From NCBI GenBank assembly GCA_963781215.1, contig CAWAFE010000018.1:21762-85761 (forward strand): 64,000 nucleotides of DNA, read 5' to 3'. Below are positions 17,906 to 27,499 of this stretch, one piece after another. Position 1 is the stretch's first letter. Each line of letters starts with the position of its first letter. The notes beneath the pieces were generated by a model. The model was not told the origin of the DNA, did no database searches, and worked only from the letters and a program-made list of their open reading frames with translations. The translations under genes and the position numbers were made by a program. This stretch comes from AP-15 sp963781215 (lineage in GTDB: Bacteria; Pseudomonadota; Alphaproteobacteria; ATCC43930; CGMCC-115725).

Positions 17906-18403
17906 TCAGCGCGCCATCTGCGGCTGGTAGCGCAGGCTGATCGCCCCGATGCCGGCGGCGACGTTGAGCCCGGTGTTGCCTTCGATGCTGAGCGGCTGCA
18001 GCGAGATCGTCCGGTTGGAGCCGCCGATCAGCACATTGGCGCCGGCTCCGACCCCGACCGTGGCGCTGGCCGTGGCCCCGGCAAAATTGCCGGCCAGCGC
18101 GCCCGGCGCCAGGTTGGCGGTCGGCGCCAGCACCGCCCAGACGATCACGCCGCCTTGGGTGTAGCCGATATCGACGCCGAACTTCGAAATCGTTCCGGCA
18201 TATTTCTCGGGCCGGCCGGCTCCCGGCGCAAAGGTGCAGTGCAGCCCCTTCGACGAGCCGAAGACAAAGCCCCAGCCGCTCGCGACGTTGCAGGTCAGGG
18301 TCCCGACCCGCACCCCGCCCTGTGCCTCAGCCTTCGTCGCCGATGCCAGGACACAAGCCGTCAAGCCGAGCGCACCGGCCGCCAAACCAAGCTTTCTGAA
18401 CAT
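17906..18403 (-). CDS. DUF992 family secreted protein
   Basis: A 165-residue protein from MFRKLGLAAGALGLTACVLA, with a signal peptide cleaved near ATKAEAQG. The mature part has the DUF992 pattern: VGTLTCNVASGWGFVFGSSKGLHCTF, YAGTISKFGVDIGYTQGGVIVWAVLAP and a glycine/alanine-rich C-terminal half. It is a periplasmic protein of unknown function common in alphaproteobacteria. The open frame extends upstream to 18565, but the signal peptide fixes the start. Confidence 0.82.
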   Translation of the reverse strand: MFRKLGLAAGALGLTACVLASATKAEAQGGVRVGTLTCNVASGWGFVFGSSKGLHCTFAPGAGRPEKYAGTISKFGVDIGYTQGGVIVWAVLAPTANLAPGALAGNFAGATASATVGVGAGANVLIGGSNRTISLQPLSIEGNTGLNVAAGIGAISLRYQPQMAR

Positions 18404-18665
18404 TCGGTAGATCCCGTAATGGGCGCGATAGACCCCACGGGCGCGATATTGCCCGCTTCGGCGCCCCTTGGCTACCGGCCGCAAGGTCGCACGAATAGCC
18501 GGCGGCGTTTTTCGGCAAGGCGTGGTAGCATCACGCCGCCGACACCCGCCACGAGGCCCAGCCAAATGGACCCGGCGGTAACCGGGTGCGGCCGCGGGTT
18601 TCGCTGGGGTTCATAGTCGCGCGGCGACGCGGCGAACCCGCGAAAACTACGGGAGGGAACTGGGA

Positions 18666-20258
18666 ATGAAGCGACATCTGATTGGATTCGCGACAGCGGG
18701 TCCGTTTTTGCTCGCGTTGTCATTAGGACAACCGACATTCGCCCAAAAACAAGGCGGTGTTCTCAGGATCGGCCATTTTGCGAGCCCCGCCAGCATGTCG
18801 ATGCTCGAGGAATCGACGCTGGCGGTCAATCGGCCGATGATGGGTGTGTTCAACAACCTCGTCATCTTCAAGCAGGACGAGCCGCAAAACACTCCCGACG
18901 CGATCGTCCCCGAACTTGCGACAAGCTGGGCCTGGAACGAGGAGGGCACCGAGCTGACCTTCCCGCTGCGCCAGGGTGTCAAATGGCATGACGGCAAGCC
19001 GTTCACCGCCGCCGACGTCAAATGCACGATCGCGCTGCTGCAAAACAAGGCGCCGGAGAAATTGCGCATCAACCCGCGCAAGACCTGGTTCGACAATGTG
19101 TCGGAGGTAACCAGCAACGGCGATTACGAGGTCACATTTCATCTGAAGCAGCCGCAACCTTCGCTGCTGTCGATGCTGGCGACAGGCTGGACGCCGATCT
19201 ATCCCTGTCACGTCACCCCGGCGCAGATGCGGCAGAATCCGATCGGCACCGGGCCATTCAAATTCGTCGAATTCAGGCCGAACCAGGACATCAAGGTCAC
19301 CCGCAACCCGGACTACTGGAAACCGGGACGGCCCTATCTTGACGGCATCGAATACCGCATCATTCAGGACGTCTCGACCCGGCTGCTGTCGTTTATGGCG
19401 GGCAATGAAGACGCCTATTTCGGCGTGACGATGCCGCAACTGAAGGACGTCAAGAACAAGGTGCCGCAGGCGATCTGCGCGATGTTTGTCGCCAATGTCC
19501 CCCGCAACCTGCTGGTCAATCGCGACGTGCCGCCCTTCGACAATTCGGATTTGCGGCGGGCGATGTCGCTGACGCTCGACCGTCAAGCGTTTGTCGACAT
19601 CATTGCCGACGGGCAGGGGGCGATTGGCGGCGTCATGCAGCCGCCGCCCGAAGGGATCTGGGGCATGCCGCCCTACGCCATGCGCAACCTGCCGGGCTAC
19701 GACCCCGATGTCGCGTCGAGCCGCGCCAAGGCCCGCGAGATCATGAAGAAACTGGGGTATGGCCCCGACAACCGGCTGAAGGTCACGGTAGCAACGCGCA
19801 ATCTCGCGCCGTATCGCGACCCGGCGGTCGTTCTGATCGACCAGCTGAAGCAGATCTACATCGACGCCGATCTCAACCCGATCGACACCACGCAGTGGTA
19901 TCCGAGCCTGATGCGCAAGGATTACAAGGTCGCGATGAACATTACCGAGACGGCCGTGGACGATCCGGACGTAGCGTTCTATGAAAACTACGTCTGCGGC
20001 TCGCAGCGCAATTATACCGGCTACTGCAACCCCGAGATCGACAAACTGATCGCCCGACAATCGGCGGAATCGAACTTCGAGAAGCGAAAGAAGCTGGTGT
20101 GGGAAATCGAGCGCAAACTGATCGAGGACGATGCCCGCCCGACCCTGTTCTACAACAAGGCGGCGAACTGCCGGATGCCGTATGTCAAGGGCCTGACGAC
20201 GATGGTCAACAGCATCTACAATTCCTGGCGCTTCGAAGACCTCTGGCTCGACAATTAG
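18666..20258 (+). CDS. ABC transporter solute-binding protein, family 5 (tandem copy 1)
   Basis: A 530-residue periplasmic protein with a signal peptide (MKRHLIGFATAGPFLLALSLG, cleaved after TFAQ) and the SBP_bac_5 fold typical of dipeptide, oligopeptide or nickel uptake: GTELTFPLRQGVKWHDGKPF (domain signature), HPxGTGPFKF-like NPIGTGPFKFVEF, and NPDYWKPGRPYLDGIEY. Paired cysteines occur near VKCTI and YPCHV and again at YVCGS/GYCNPE. GGGAGGG lies just before the ATG. It is the first of four paralogues in a row. No permease or ATPase gene is adjacent, so it must use a transporter encoded elsewhere or act as a sensor/binding partner. The ligand is unknown. Confidence 0.9.
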   Translation: MKRHLIGFATAGPFLLALSLGQPTFAQKQGGVLRIGHFASPASMSMLEESTLAVNRPMMGVFNNLVIFKQDEPQNTPDAIVPELATSWAWNEEGTELTFPLRQGVKWHDGKPFTAADVKCTIALLQNKAPEKLRINPRKTWFDNVSEVTSNGDYEVTFHLKQPQPSLLSMLATGWTPIYPCHVTPAQMRQNPIGTGPFKFVEFRPNQDIKVTRNPDYWKPGRPYLDGIEYRIIQDVSTRLLSFMAGNEDAYFGVTMPQLKDVKNKVPQAICAMFVANVPRNLLVNRDVPPFDNSDLRRAMSLTLDRQAFVDIIADGQGAIGGVMQPPPEGIWGMPPYAMRNLPGYDPDVASSRAKAREIMKKLGYGPDNRLKVTVATRNLAPYRDPAVVLIDQLKQIYIDADLNPIDTTQWYPSLMRKDYKVAMNITETAVDDPDVAFYENYVCGSQRNYTGYCNPEIDKLIARQSAESNFEKRKKLVWEIERKLIEDDARPTLFYNKAANCRMPYVKGLTTMVNSIYNSWRFEDLWLDN

Positions 20259-20476
20259 CGCTCAGTGGCTGTGGGTGGGCGGTCTTACTGGATGCGCCCA
20301 CCACCTTGTCGGACGGCAATCAGGGGGACAAGAGCTCCCGGCTCTGGGCGCGGCGATGGACCCGTGAAATAGACACGTGATAATATTCCTCCGCCGACGC
20401 CCGCTTCGCGAACTCGGCCAATGTGTGTCGCGCGGCGACGCAGCAGGCTTGGGAATGTCGAGGGAGGTAATCAAGA

Positions 20477-22069
20477 ATGAACCGAAACCTGTCCGGACTC
20501 GTAGCCGCGGGCTCTTTGCTCGTGGCAATGCTCTCCACTGACGGGGCATTAGCCCAAAAACAGGGCGGGACCTTAAGGGTCGCCCATTTCGACAGCCCGC
20601 CCAGCATGTCGATGCTCGAAGAATCGACGGTCGCGGCCAACCGGCCGCTGATGGGCGTCTTCAACAACCTCGTCGTGTTCGATCAGCATGTGCCGCAGAA
20701 CAGCCCGAAATCGATCGTCCCCGACCTCGCCACAACCTGGTCTTGGAACGAGGAAGGCACCGAGCTGTCGATGCCGTTGCGTCAAGGGGTGAAATGGCAC
20801 GACGGCCAGCCGTTCACCGCCAAGGACGTGGTCTGCACCTGGGATTTGCTGACGGGCAAGTCCGCCGAAAAGCTGCGCATCAACCCCCGCAAGTCATGGT
20901 ACGACAATCTCGCTGAGGTAACGACAAAGGGCGACTTCGAGGTCACCTTTCATCTGAAGCGAGCCCAGCCCTCCTTCCTCTCGCTCTTGGCCTCCGGCTG
21001 GTCGCCGATCTATCCGTGCCATGTCCTTCCGGCCGAAATGCGCCGACACCCGATCGGCACCGGCCCATTCAAGTTCGTCGAGTTCAAGCCGAACCAGTCG
21101 ATCACGGTGACCCGAAACCCGGATTACTGGAAAAAGGGTCATCCTTATCTCGACGGGATCGAATGGGACATCATCAAAGACATGTCGACGCGAACCCTCG
21201 CATTTATCGCCGGAAGGGAGGATTTGATCTTTGGCGTGACGACCCCGGTATTGAAGCAGGTCAAGAGCGATGCGCCGCAAGCGGTCTGCAATGCGGTCAC
21301 GGCGAACGTCAACCGCAATCTGATCGTTAATCGCGACAAGCCGCCCTTCGATAACGCCGATATTCGGCGGGCAATGTCGCTGACCCTCGACCGCAAAGCG
21401 TTCATCGACATCCTTTACGAGGGGAAGGGCTATTCCGGCGCGGCGATGGAACCTCCGCCCGATGGCCTATGGGGGCTGCCGCAGGAGATGCTGAAAACGC
21501 TGCCCGGCTACGGGCCGGACGTGGAAAAGAGCCGCGCCGATGCCCGGAATTTGATGCAAAAGGCCGGCTATGGTCCGGACAAGAGGCTCCCGATCAAGGT
21601 GTCGGCGCGCAACGTTTCCTATTACCGCGATCCGGCGGTGATCCTGATCGACCAGCTGAAACAAATCTATATCGACGGTGAGCTCGAAACGCTCGACACG
21701 ACACAATGGTATCCGATGCTGACGCGCAAGGACTACAGTGTTGGAATGAACATAACCGAGAGTGAAGTCGACGATCCCGACACACAATTCTACGAGAATT
21801 TCGTATGTGGGGCACACCGAAACTATACTAATTACTGCAACAAGGAGGTTGACGCGCTGGTCGATCAACAATCGCGTGAAACCGACCTCGACAAACGCCG
21901 CAATCTGGTCTGGGAGATCCAGCGCAAGCTGGTGGAAGACGATGCCCGGCCGGTCATCTTTTACCCGACCGGCGTGACTTGCATGCAGCCGCAGCTCAAA
22001 GGGCTGACGACCATGGTCAACAGTATTTACAACGGCTCGCGCTTCGAAGACCTCTGGCTTGATAATTAA
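20477..22069 (+). CDS. ABC transporter solute-binding protein, family 5 (tandem copy 2)
   Basis: Same length (530 residues) and layout as copy 1: signal peptide ending near GALAQKQ, LRQGVKWHDGQPFTAKDVVC, HPIGTGPFKFVEFKPN, NPDYWKKGHPYLDGIEW and the conserved C-terminus LKGLTTMVNSIYNGSRFEDL. The differences concentrate in the second lobe, where ligand contacts are expected (TPVLKQVKSDAPQAVCNA versus MPQLKDVKNKVPQAICAM in copy 1), so ligand preference may differ. It is preceded by a 218-bp gap and a GGGAGG ribosome-binding site, so it may have its own promoter. Confidence 0.9.
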   Translation: MNRNLSGLVAAGSLLVAMLSTDGALAQKQGGTLRVAHFDSPPSMSMLEESTVAANRPLMGVFNNLVVFDQHVPQNSPKSIVPDLATTWSWNEEGTELSMPLRQGVKWHDGQPFTAKDVVCTWDLLTGKSAEKLRINPRKSWYDNLAEVTTKGDFEVTFHLKRAQPSFLSLLASGWSPIYPCHVLPAEMRRHPIGTGPFKFVEFKPNQSITVTRNPDYWKKGHPYLDGIEWDIIKDMSTRTLAFIAGREDLIFGVTTPVLKQVKSDAPQAVCNAVTANVNRNLIVNRDKPPFDNADIRRAMSLTLDRKAFIDILYEGKGYSGAAMEPPPDGLWGLPQEMLKTLPGYGPDVEKSRADARNLMQKAGYGPDKRLPIKVSARNVSYYRDPAVILIDQLKQIYIDGELETLDTTQWYPMLTRKDYSVGMNITESEVDDPDTQFYENFVCGAHRNYTNYCNKEVDALVDQQSRETDLDKRRNLVWEIQRKLVEDDARPVIFYPTGVTCMQPQLKGLTTMVNSIYNGSRFEDLWLDN

Positions 22070-22505
22070 TTAGGTACAAATTTTGGTTGAGTAGTGGCGG
22101 AGCACCCGCCACTACCGACGGCGCGCTCCATTCCAGAACCGGCGCTCGCTTTCCCATATCCGTCGTCCCCGCGAAAGCGAGGCGAAAGCTGGAATCAAGG
22201 GATTTCATGCACTCCCCTTGGGTCCCTGTGTTCCCGGGGGCGACAAATTTACCAGTTTGCGGGATTTCCCGACAGCCTCAGAGGCGGAGACCCTTTGCTG
22301 CGATAGATACCGGCCGGAGCCTGTCCGAGGGCGGGCCGGCGGCCGAACCCTTGGGCCGGCATGAGCGGATGCGCTATCCACCAGTGCGGGTCGAAAGCTC
22401 GCGCCGGCTTGGCGCCGGCCAGCCTGTTCGATCCCTTCCGCCCGTGCTAGCCTCCTCGGGCATTCGTCGAGAAACGGCGACAGACGGCCGAGGGAGGAAG
22501 ATCAA
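22070..22505. repeat. Intergenic region carrying a palindromic repeat (22162-22244)
   Basis: This 436-bp gap between copies 2 and 3 holds a large imperfect inverted repeat. The left arm GTCGTCCCCGCGAAAGCG (from 22162) is answered on the right by TTCCCGGGGGCGAC (to 22244), with inner arms GGAATCAAGGG and CCCCTTGGGTCCC. It belongs to the widespread class of intergenic repeats with the CCCGCGAAAGCGGG core. The remainder up to the ribosome-binding site at 22491-22499 shows no gene; short frames here read through the repeat. Confidence 0.55.
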
Positions 22506-24104
22506 ATGACGCACAGCCTTCGCGCGTTCACCGCCGCGGCGATGCTGCTCGGCGCGTCGATTGCCGCTGCTCCGGCCTCGGCGCAAAAGCACGGCGGTAT
22601 TCTAACGGAATACATGATCGACAGCCCGGCGAGCATGTCGATCCACGAGGAATCGACCGTCGTCGCCGAGCGGCCGATGATGGCGGTCTTCAACAATCTG
22701 GTCATGTTCGACCAGCACGTGGCGCAGAACAGCCTGCAATCGGTCGTGCCGGATCTGGCGACCGGCTGGTCGTGGAACGAGGACGGCACCGAGCTGACCT
22801 TCCCATTGCACCAGGGCGTCAAATGGCACGACGGCCAGCCGTTCACCGCCGCCGACGTCAAATGCACTTGGGACATCCTCGCCGGCCGGTCGAGCGAGAA
22901 GCTGCGCATCAATCCGCGCCGGGCCTGGTACAGAAACCTCGCCGAGGTCACGACAAAAGGCGACTGGGAGGTCACCTTTCATCTGAAACGGCCGCAGCCG
23001 GGCTTCTTGGCGCTGCTCGCCTCGGGCTGGTCGCCAGTCTATCCGTGCCATGTTAGCCCGCGCGACATGCGCAGCCATCCGATCGGCACCGGCCCGTTCA
23101 AATTCGTCGAGTTCAAGCCGAACGAGCACATCAGGGTCGAGCGCAATCCCGATTACTGGAAGAAGGGGCTGCCCTATCTCGACGGCGTCGAATATACGAT
23201 CAGCCGCAACCGCTCGACGGTGATATTGGCCTTCATCGCCGGGAAGTACGACCTGACCTTCGCCGGCAGCGTCTCGATCCCGCTGATGCGCGACATCGAG
23301 AGCCAGATGCCCGAGGCGGTCTGCGACATGCCGCCGGGCAGCGTCAACACCAACCTGATCGTCAACCGCGACAAGCCGCCCTTCGACAATCCGGAATTGC
23401 GACGAGCGATGGCGCTCAGCCTCGACCGCAAGGCGTTCGTCGACATCCTGACCGAGGGCAAGGGCTTTCTCGGCGGCGTGCTGCAACCGCCGCCGGGCGG
23501 GCTGTGGGGAATGCCAGGCGATGTCCTGCAAACTCTGCCGGGCTACGGGCCCGACGTGCCGAAAAACCGCGCGGAAGCACGCCAGATCATGGAGAAGCTC
23601 GGCTACGGGGCCGACAAGCGGCTCTCGATCAAGGTCTCGACCCGCGATATCGCACCCTACCGCGACCCGGCGGTGATCCTGATCGATCAGTTGAAATCGG
23701 TCTATATCGACGGCGATCTCGAAACGATCGACACCGCCCAATGGTACCCCAAGGTCATGCGCAAGGACTACACCGTCGCCCTCAACCTCACCGGCAGCAC
23801 GGTCGACGACCCGGACCAGGGCTTGTACGAGAACTACACCTGCGGCGCCGAAGGAAACTACAACAACTATTGCAATCCGGAGCTGGACAAGCTGGTCGAC
23901 CAGCAGTCGATGGAGCCCGACCAGGGCAAGCGCAAGAAGCTCGCCTGGGAGATCGAAAGAAAGCTGGCCGAGGACGATGCCCGGCCGATCGTCTATTACA
24001 ACCGGGGTGCGGCGTGTCGGCAGCCCTATGTCAAGGGCCTGACGATCATGGTCAACAGCATCTACAACGGCTGGCGCATGGAAGACGTCTGGCTCGACAA
24101 GTAA
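22506..24104 (+). CDS. ABC transporter solute-binding protein, family 5 (tandem copy 3)
   Basis: A 532-residue paralogue with signal peptide (MTHSLRAFTAAAMLLGASIAA, cleaved near ASAQK), LHQGVKWHDGQPFTAADVKC, HPIGTGPFKFVEFKPNEH and NPDYWKKGLPYLDGVEY. The N-lobe phrase SPASMSIHEESTVVAERPMM is shared with copy 4 rather than copies 1-2 (SMSMLEEST), suggesting two rounds of duplication. A GGGAGGAAG site lies just before the ATG. The gap to copy 4 is only 50 bp, so copies 3 and 4 are probably cotranscribed. Confidence 0.9.
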   Translation: MTHSLRAFTAAAMLLGASIAAAPASAQKHGGILTEYMIDSPASMSIHEESTVVAERPMMAVFNNLVMFDQHVAQNSLQSVVPDLATGWSWNEDGTELTFPLHQGVKWHDGQPFTAADVKCTWDILAGRSSEKLRINPRRAWYRNLAEVTTKGDWEVTFHLKRPQPGFLALLASGWSPVYPCHVSPRDMRSHPIGTGPFKFVEFKPNEHIRVERNPDYWKKGLPYLDGVEYTISRNRSTVILAFIAGKYDLTFAGSVSIPLMRDIESQMPEAVCDMPPGSVNTNLIVNRDKPPFDNPELRRAMALSLDRKAFVDILTEGKGFLGGVLQPPPGGLWGMPGDVLQTLPGYGPDVPKNRAEARQIMEKLGYGADKRLSIKVSTRDIAPYRDPAVILIDQLKSVYIDGDLETIDTAQWYPKVMRKDYTVALNLTGSTVDDPDQGLYENYTCGAEGNYNNYCNPELDKLVDQQSMEPDQGKRKKLAWEIERKLAEDDARPIVYYNRGAACRQPYVKGLTIMVNSIYNGWRMEDVWLDK

Positions 24105-24154
24105 GACGGCTTTCGCGCTGGGCTCGACAAAAACAGAGAGGGAGGCAAACCGAA

Positions 24155-25744
24155 ATGATAATGCGATATCTGTGCGCGCTCGCGATTGCAGCGGGGTTGC
24201 TGGCGGCGGGACCAGCCTCGGCGCAAAAGCCGGGCGGCATTCTCAAGATGTATCATTTCGACAGCCCGGCCAGCATGTCGATCCACGAGGAGGTGACTTG
24301 GGCGGCGCTGGGCCCGATGATGGGCATCTTTAATAATCTCGTCATGTACAAGCAGGACGTGCCGCAGAACAGCTTGGCCTCGATCGTGCCCGAACTGGCG
24401 AGCGAATGGTCGTGGGATCCGAGCAAGACCCAGCTGATGTTTCGCCTGCATCAGGGAGTCAAATGGCATGACGGAGAACCCTTCACCGCAAAGGACGTGG
24501 TGTGCACCTGGAATGCGCTGATGGGCAAATCGAGCGAGAAGTTCCGCCTCAACCCGCGCAGATCCTGGTACCAGAACCTGGAGGAGGTGACCGCCAACGG
24601 CGATTACGAGGTCACTTTCCGGCTGAAGCGGCCGCAACCTTCCTTTATCGCGCTCCTGGCGTCGGGCTGGTCGCCGGTCTATCCCTGCCACGTCTCCTTG
24701 CGCGAGATGCGTTCGCACCCGATCGGCACCGGCCCGTTCAAATTCGTCGCCTTCAAGCCGAACGAGTCGATCACGGTGGCTCGCAACCCGGATTACTGGA
24801 AGGAGGGCCGGCCCTATCTCGACGGCATCGAATACACGATCATCACCAACGCCTCGACGCGGGTGCTGGCGTTCATCGCCGGCAAGTTCGACATGGCGAC
24901 ACCCTACAATCTGACCCTGCCGCTGATGCGCGACATCAAGAACCAGGCGCCCCAGGCGATCTGCGAGGTGACGCCAACCAATGTCAGCCGCAACCTGATC
25001 ATCAATCGCGACAAGCCGCCCTTCGACAACCCCGAGCTGCGCCGCGCGGTGGCGCTGACCCTCGACCGCAAGGCCTTCATCGACACCTTGACCGAGGGCC
25101 GGGGCGATGTCGGCGGCGCCATGCTGCCGGGCCCCGAGGGGATCTGGGGCATGCCGGCGGACATGCTGCGCGCCTTGCCTGGCTACGACCCCGACGTGGC
25201 GAAGAGCCGGGCGGAAGGCCGCAAGATCATGGAGGGGCAGGGCTACGGGCCGAACAACCGGCTCAAGGTCACGGTCTCGACCCGCAACATCCCGCAATAC
25301 CGCGACCCGGCGGTGATCCTGATCGACCAATTGAAGGAGATTTATATCGACGGGGAGCTCGAAACCGTCGAGACCGTCAACTGGTACCCCAAGATCGCGC
25401 GCAAGGATTTCACGATCGGCATGAACCTCTTGGAAAACGGCCTCGACGACCCGGACCAGACCTTCTACGAGAACTATGCCTGCGGGTCGGAGCGCAACTA
25501 CACCGGCTACTGCAACCGCGAGCTCGAAAAGCTGGTCGACCGGCAGTCGATGGAGGCAGACCAGGAAAAACGCAAGAAGCTGGTCTGGGAGATCGACCGG
25601 AAATTACAGGAGGACGGCGCCCGCCCGATGATCTACCACAACCGTGCCGCGACCTGCTGGTACCCGCGGGTCAAGGGGGTGACCGTCATGGTCAACAGCA
25701 TCTACAACGGCTGGCGCGATGAAGACATCTGGCTCGACAAGTAG
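24155..25744 (+). CDS. ABC transporter solute-binding protein, family 5 (tandem copy 4)
   Basis: A 529-residue paralogue starting MIMRYLCALAIAAGLLAAG with cleavage near ASAQK. It keeps LHQGVKWHDGEPFTAKDVVC, HPIGTGPFKFVAFKPNES and NPDYWKEGRPYLDGIEY, and the C-terminal MVNSIYNGWRDEDIWLDK. GGAGG lies 9 nt upstream of the chosen ATG; a second ATG two codons on is possible. The TAG stop (25742-25744) abuts the TAA of the convergent dioxygenase beta gene with no base between, so neither transcript can end before the other gene. Confidence 0.9.
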   Translation: MIMRYLCALAIAAGLLAAGPASAQKPGGILKMYHFDSPASMSIHEEVTWAALGPMMGIFNNLVMYKQDVPQNSLASIVPELASEWSWDPSKTQLMFRLHQGVKWHDGEPFTAKDVVCTWNALMGKSSEKFRLNPRRSWYQNLEEVTANGDYEVTFRLKRPQPSFIALLASGWSPVYPCHVSLREMRSHPIGTGPFKFVAFKPNESITVARNPDYWKEGRPYLDGIEYTIITNASTRVLAFIAGKFDMATPYNLTLPLMRDIKNQAPQAICEVTPTNVSRNLIINRDKPPFDNPELRRAVALTLDRKAFIDTLTEGRGDVGGAMLPGPEGIWGMPADMLRALPGYDPDVAKSRAEGRKIMEGQGYGPNNRLKVTVSTRNIPQYRDPAVILIDQLKEIYIDGELETVETVNWYPKIARKDFTIGMNLLENGLDDPDQTFYENYACGSERNYTGYCNRELEKLVDRQSMEADQEKRKKLVWEIDRKLQEDGARPMIYHNRAATCWYPRVKGVTVMVNSIYNGWRDEDIWLDK

Positions 25745-26227
25745 TTAAATCGGGATCGCCAGCAGCGTGTCGATCCGGCGGCTGTCGAGGACGACGTCCT
25801 TGCGGGCGAATTTCCAGGCACCGCCCTCCCGCCGCACCTGGTCGACATAGCGGCCGGCGCCGAAGATCGTCATCGCGCCGTCCTGCATCGTGCGTACGAC
25901 GATGAAGTTCGCCACGAGGTCGAGCCGGTGCTCCTGCTCGGCCAGGAGCTTGATCGACGAGACCAGGTGACGATAGCGCTGCGGCTCGTAGATGTTCGCC
26001 TCGCGCAAGGCGCTGACCCGGTCCTTCAGCATGTTCCGCGAGGTCGCGTAGATCAGCCCCATCGGCAGGCCGGCTTCGTAATTTTCGGCCGAAGTGATCC
26101 GGTAAAAGCAGTCCTCGGTGAAGAAATCGGGCCAGCGTTCGAGCTCGTCGGCGTCGAGGGAGTGGACATAATCGGTGTAGAGCTCTTCCAGCTCCAGCCG
26201 CCGCGCCACCGCTTCGAGCGCGGTCAT
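25745..26227 (-). CDS. Aromatic-ring-hydroxylating dioxygenase, beta (small) subunit
   Basis: A 160-residue protein of the NTF2-like ring-hydroxylase beta family: LEELYTDYVHSLDADELERWPDFFTEDCFYRI near the N-terminus, PMGLIYATSRNMLKDRVSALR, and the C-terminal DGAMTIFGAGRYVDQVRREGGAWKFA-type strands ending RKDVVLDSRRIDTLLAIPI. It is structural and stabilises the alpha subunit in an alpha3beta3 hexamer. It follows the alpha gene by 1 nt, so the two are coupled. The substrate is unknown but expected to be an aromatic or related ring. Confidence 0.87.
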   Translation of the reverse strand: MTALEAVARRLELEELYTDYVHSLDADELERWPDFFTEDCFYRITSAENYEAGLPMGLIYATSRNMLKDRVSALREANIYEPQRYRHLVSSIKLLAEQEHRLDLVANFIVVRTMQDGAMTIFGAGRYVDQVRREGGAWKFARKDVVLDSRRIDTLLAIPI

Positions 26228-26228
26228 G

Positions 26229-27470
26229 TCAGAACCCCATCAGCGGCCGGTAGGCGTGCCAGAAGCCGCGCACCGAGGCCTCGGTCGTCCGGGTGTCTTG
26301 CGAGGCGTGCGCGAACCCACCCATCTCGATGACCGAGGATTCCGCCTCCGAGCCTGGAATGGCGCGCTGCACGAAATTGCCGACTGCCCCATCCTCCATC
26401 GAGACATAGCCGGCGGGGCCGACGAGATTGGCCTGCGCCAGCCGCAATGCGGTCATCTCGTCGTCGTCCTCGGCAAAGCCCAAATAGATCCATTGCAGCT
26501 CGGTCTCGTTCGGTCCCTTCGGCAGGACCAGGCGCAGGGCGATGCTGTTCTGGATCTGCTGCAAGACGAAGTTCGGGAAGAGCGAGAGGATCTGGGTCGT
26601 GGTGTCGTCGCCGAACTCCTCGGCGGTTCGGAGAAAGCCCGGATCGGCGAGGCGGAAATTCTCGCGTAACGACGGTATCTCGGCATAGAGCTGGTCCGAG
26701 GTGGCGGCATCGACGCGATCCACTTTGTTGCGCGTGTAGCTCGCGTGGTGCGCGCCGTTTTCGGCGATGTCGACGCCGCCTTCCGAGGTCAGGCGCGAGA
26801 TGCGGAAGGTCGTGAAGAAGGTGTGCAGCAGGGTCGCGTGGTAGCTGTCCCGCACATTCTCGAAATATAGTTTCCAGTTGTTGTGCAGGATCTGCGAGGT
26901 GGTGCCCAAGACCTTCGGCGTCCCGTGCAAAACCCGGTGAATTCGTGAGCCGATCAGATTTCCGATATATTCGGCAAGCGGCGGCGCGTCCGGCGACAGG
27001 GTGCCGAAGACGAGCTCGCCAAAGCGGTCGACACGCAGCTTCTTGAGCCCGTGCTCTTCCAGGCGAAAGCTCGCCGGCATCCCGCCCTTCCCGGCGATGC
27101 CACGGCGAAAGGCGACGCTGTCGAGATTGCCTTCGAGGTCATAGCGCCACGCGTGGTAGACGCAGGTCAGATTGTCGGCATGGCCGCGCCGCTTCAGGCA
27201 AACGAGGTTGCCGCGATGGGCGCAGCGGTTGACCATCGCGTTGAGCTCGTGGTCCCGGCCGCGGGTGACGATGACCGGGGTCTCGCCGAGGAACGTCGTC
27301 AGATAGTCGCCGGGCGCCGGCAAATCGCCGGCCAGCGTCAGAAATTGCCAGGTCGGCCCGAGGAAGATGCGGGCCAGCTCCTCGCGGTAGATCTCCGGAT
27401 CGGTGTACACGCGGTAAGGAACGCGCGCATTGCCTTCGATCGGCCATTGGAATGCTCTATCGAGTTGCAT
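26229..27470 (-). CDS. Rieske non-heme iron oxygenase, alpha (large) subunit
   Basis: A 413-residue oxygenase component. The Rieske [2Fe-2S] centre is seen as CAHRGNLVC and CVYHAWRYDLEG (CxH…CxxH, about residues 84-110). The catalytic domain has NNWKLYFENVRDSYHATLLH, giving the DxxH…H mononuclear iron ligands and the bridging Asp. It hydroxylates an aromatic or carboxylated ring with O2 and electrons from a reductase. AAAGGAGG precedes the ATG (27470). The partners in the operon are the beta subunit and a flavin reductase; no ferredoxin or Rieske-type reductase is present nearby, so the electron supply is not explained by this locus. Confidence 0.9.
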   Translation of the reverse strand: MQLDRAFQWPIEGNARVPYRVYTDPEIYREELARIFLGPTWQFLTLAGDLPAPGDYLTTFLGETPVIVTRGRDHELNAMVNRCAHRGNLVCLKRRGHADNLTCVYHAWRYDLEGNLDSVAFRRGIAGKGGMPASFRLEEHGLKKLRVDRFGELVFGTLSPDAPPLAEYIGNLIGSRIHRVLHGTPKVLGTTSQILHNNWKLYFENVRDSYHATLLHTFFTTFRISRLTSEGGVDIAENGAHHASYTRNKVDRVDAATSDQLYAEIPSLRENFRLADPGFLRTAEEFGDDTTTQILSLFPNFVLQQIQNSIALRLVLPKGPNETELQWIYLGFAEDDDEMTALRLAQANLVGPAGYVSMEDGAVGNFVQRAIPGSEAESSVIEMGGFAHASQDTRTTEASVRGFWHAYRPLMGF

Positions 27471-27499
27471 GGTGTCCTCCTTTGTGCGGAGCCGGCGAA

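Noticed and set aside
22094..22306. 70-residue ORF containing SSPRKRGESW
   Set aside because: This peptide is the usual translation of the CCGCGAAAGCG intergenic repeat and has no independent support as a gene.
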